Of a stretch of 64,000 bases of DNA, positions 62,725-64,000 are shown in pieces. A program made the translations under genes and the position numbers. The notes beneath the pieces are model-generated. The model saw only the letters and a program-made list of their open reading frames with translations, was not told the origin of the DNA and did not search any database. The stretch lies in assembly GCF_958979055.1 (NCBI RefSeq), contig NC_084894.1, forward strand, positions 2,361,001 to 2,425,000, in the 5' to 3' direction. The DNA comes from Alnus glutinosa (taxonomy: Eukaryota; Streptophyta; Magnoliopsida; Fagales; Betulaceae). Within the stretch, counting starts at the first letter, position 1, and each line of letters begins with the position of its first letter.

Positions 62725-64000
62725 GTTCTTTTTCCTTTTTCTTTACATTTTCGTAATTTTTGGTGATAATTTGGGTAGTTCAATGAAAAACTCTCACTTG
62801 CACAATACGCCTGAGATTTTCCATCCATTTAATGTCAGATGCTAACAAAACGTGTAACAACAAAGTGGTAGTTTGAGGACCAAATATTTTAAAAATTTGG
62901 ATGTCTAAGTGTAAACGAGTTGTCAGTTTAGGGTGATTAGGAGTAGTTTTTCCCAAAAAAAAAAAAAAAGCAACATACTAAGCCAAACAAATGAAGTGTA
63001 AGTTTATTTCCTTTTCATAAAGTCATACACACATGCAAGCACAAAATTCTAATTCTAGCACACGGTTAAATATGAAGAAGTTTATGTTTTGATTTTGCTA
63101 ACACATTTATGCATTGTCTTACTAGGGAACAAACAAAATTGAAGGCATATTGATAGAGTTGCCTGAAAGAGACTTGATATGCTTAAGTCCCGAAGCTTTC
63201 ATGAAGATGAAATTGCTCAGACTGTTTATAAATCGTAATGCATACTTTTCTAGAGGGCCTAGTTATCTCTCTAATGAGTTAAGATTGCTTGATTGGGCTG
63301 AATGTCCTTTACAATCTTTGCCATCTAATTTTCGCGGAAAGAAACTCGTCGTTTTTAAAATACATAATAGCCCCTTTAAGGACCTGAAGCATGAATTCAA
63401 GGTACAATTATTGTTTTCTATATTTATTTCCTTTAAATTATGTAGTGAAAATCTTTGAACCTAATTTATCCCCCCTCCCTTTTTTTTTTTCTTTACAGAA
63501 TTTCCAAAACATGAAGATCATGGCATTCACCAAGTGTAATTCCTTGACAAAAATGCCTGATATTTCAACGATCTCAAATTTAGAGGAGTTTACTCTTTTT
63601 GAATGTAACGGTTTAGTTGAGGTTCATGACTCTCTTGGATTCCTTGATAAGCTTTCCTATTTGTCAATTCGTGCATGCTCTAATCTTATCAATTTGCCAA
63701 GAAGCCTCAAGTTAAGATCTCTAGAAATGCTTTACCTTGAAGGTTGCTCAAGCCTTCAGAAATTTCCTGAAACTGTGATTCAAATGGAGTCCTTAAGAGA
63801 CATTACATTAAACGACTCTGCTATAAAAGAACTGCCTTCATCCATTGGGTTATTGACAGGGCTTCGCCAATTATATCTGAACGGTTGCAAAAACCTTATG
63901 CATCTCCCAAGCAGCATTCTTCAATTGCAACATCTAGAGATTCTCTCTCTTGCAAATTGCACAGAAAATGTTAAGCTTCCAACAAAGGTGAGGGATGAAA
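58324..64000 (+). CDS. TIR-NBS-LRR (TNL) immune receptor, incomplete at the right edge
   Basis: Exons: 58324-58820 (TIR), 60964-62065 (NB-ARC), 63126-63401, 63499 to beyond 64000 (LRR). Phases agree and all seen exons are open: about 792 residues so far. TIR residues about 17-160: DVFLSFRSEDTHDSFTARLY, and SSTWCLGEL with the NADase catalytic Glu at 95. NB-ARC: P-loop GVGGIGKTT (about 224), LLILDDVDQL (about 306), GSRIIITTRDEHLL, GGLPLALKVLG (about 391), FLDIACFF, MHDLLQDMGREIV (about 493). LRR units follow the form LEEFTLFECNGLVEVHDSLG, LRSLEMLYLEGCSSLQKFPE, KELPSSIGLLTGLRQLYLNG. Such receptors detect pathogen effectors in the cell and signal through TIR-made nucleotides and EDS1. Introns 1 and 2 contain MITEs. 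It is a close paralogue of the inactivated gene on the other strand; whether its C-terminus is intact cannot be seen. Confidence 0.93.
58913..59227 (+). mobile_element. PIF/Harbinger-type MITE, copy 3, in TNL intron 1
   Basis: A 315-bp element with ends GGGTGCGTTTGAGATTGCGA and, reverse-complemented, GGGTCTGTTTGGGTTTGTGA. It is flanked by TAA on both sides (58910-58912 and 59228-59230), the 3-bp duplication of PIF/Harbinger (Tourist) MITEs. Best-preserved of three family members in the window. Confidence 0.88.
62129..62218 (+). repeat. CA/CG-rich alternating tract in TNL intron 2
   Basis: Irregular CA-rich sequence with alternating purine-pyrimidine runs such as ACGTGCGTGCACGCACACAC, starting about 63 bases after the donor. 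A TG/CA run occupies an equivalent place in the sister gene (53206-53220). Confidence 0.75.
62445..62965. mobile_element. MITE in TNL intron 2
   Basis: Left end AATTTGACCCCTAATGTATC and TTCATTTACACCACC faces right-end words that reverse-complement to AACTACTCCTAATCACCCTA and CGTTTACACTTAGACATCC. A T-run (about 62694-62724) lies in the middle. Similar in style to elements A and B in the sister gene. No coding capacity. Confidence 0.55.

Noticed and set aside
49621..64000. Functional sensor/executor NLR pair of the RPS4/RRS1 type
   Set aside because: The two genes are close paralogues without an integrated decoy domain in what is visible, and one has three disabling lesions.

Overview
This is nuclear DNA of a flowering plant, most likely a woody rosid eudicot. 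The evidence is AT-rich sequence with GT-AG introns, plant-type histone H3.1 genes, a plant B-type cyclin, a pentatricopeptide-repeat (PPR) relic, TIR-NBS-LRR (TNL) immune receptor genes (TNLs are largely absent from grasses), and many plant transposons (hAT, MULE and PIF/Harbinger MITEs, L1 LINE tails, a copia LTR, a Cassandra LTR). The species cannot be fixed from sequence alone; Fagales is my guess.

Left third (1-17.7 kb). Exon 1 of a minus-strand conserved plant gene (642-887) is followed by about 8 kb with no gene. That stretch holds a MULE-like element with a GC-rich minisatellite core and a second MULE MITE nested in it. A PPR gene relic (8902-10895) is split by a hAT MITE with an 8-bp target duplication. 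A nine-exon mitotic cyclin B gene (12214-15828) follows, with a cluster of mitosis-specific MSA promoter elements.

Middle (17.7-44 kb). A 15-exon WD40 gene on the minus strand (17686-29683) can be followed exon by exon with consistent phases; its introns carry a Cassandra LTR, a MITE and a near-perfect 220-bp triplication. Two intronless histone H3 genes in tandem (30850-31260 and 34638-35048, both minus) share a promoter module; one has Ser instead of Ala at position 90. Nested hAT MITEs and a 68-bp duplication precede a four-exon gene of unknown function (37914-43889, minus). Its 3.8-kb first intron is packed with transposon debris, so simple ORF finding splits it into two genes.

Right third (44-64 kb). 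A transposon-rich spacer is followed by a head-to-head pair of closely related TNL genes. The minus-strand copy (49621-56178) is a pseudogene with a nonsense codon, a deletion and an insertion. The plus-strand copy (58324 to the window end) is open as far as seen and runs off the edge. The spacer between them contains an L1 LINE ORF1 fragment and a probable SINE.

The genes do not form a pathway. Cyclin B and the histone H3 genes are both cell-cycle genes, but with M-phase and S-phase type promoter elements respectively. The TNL pair belongs to innate immunity.
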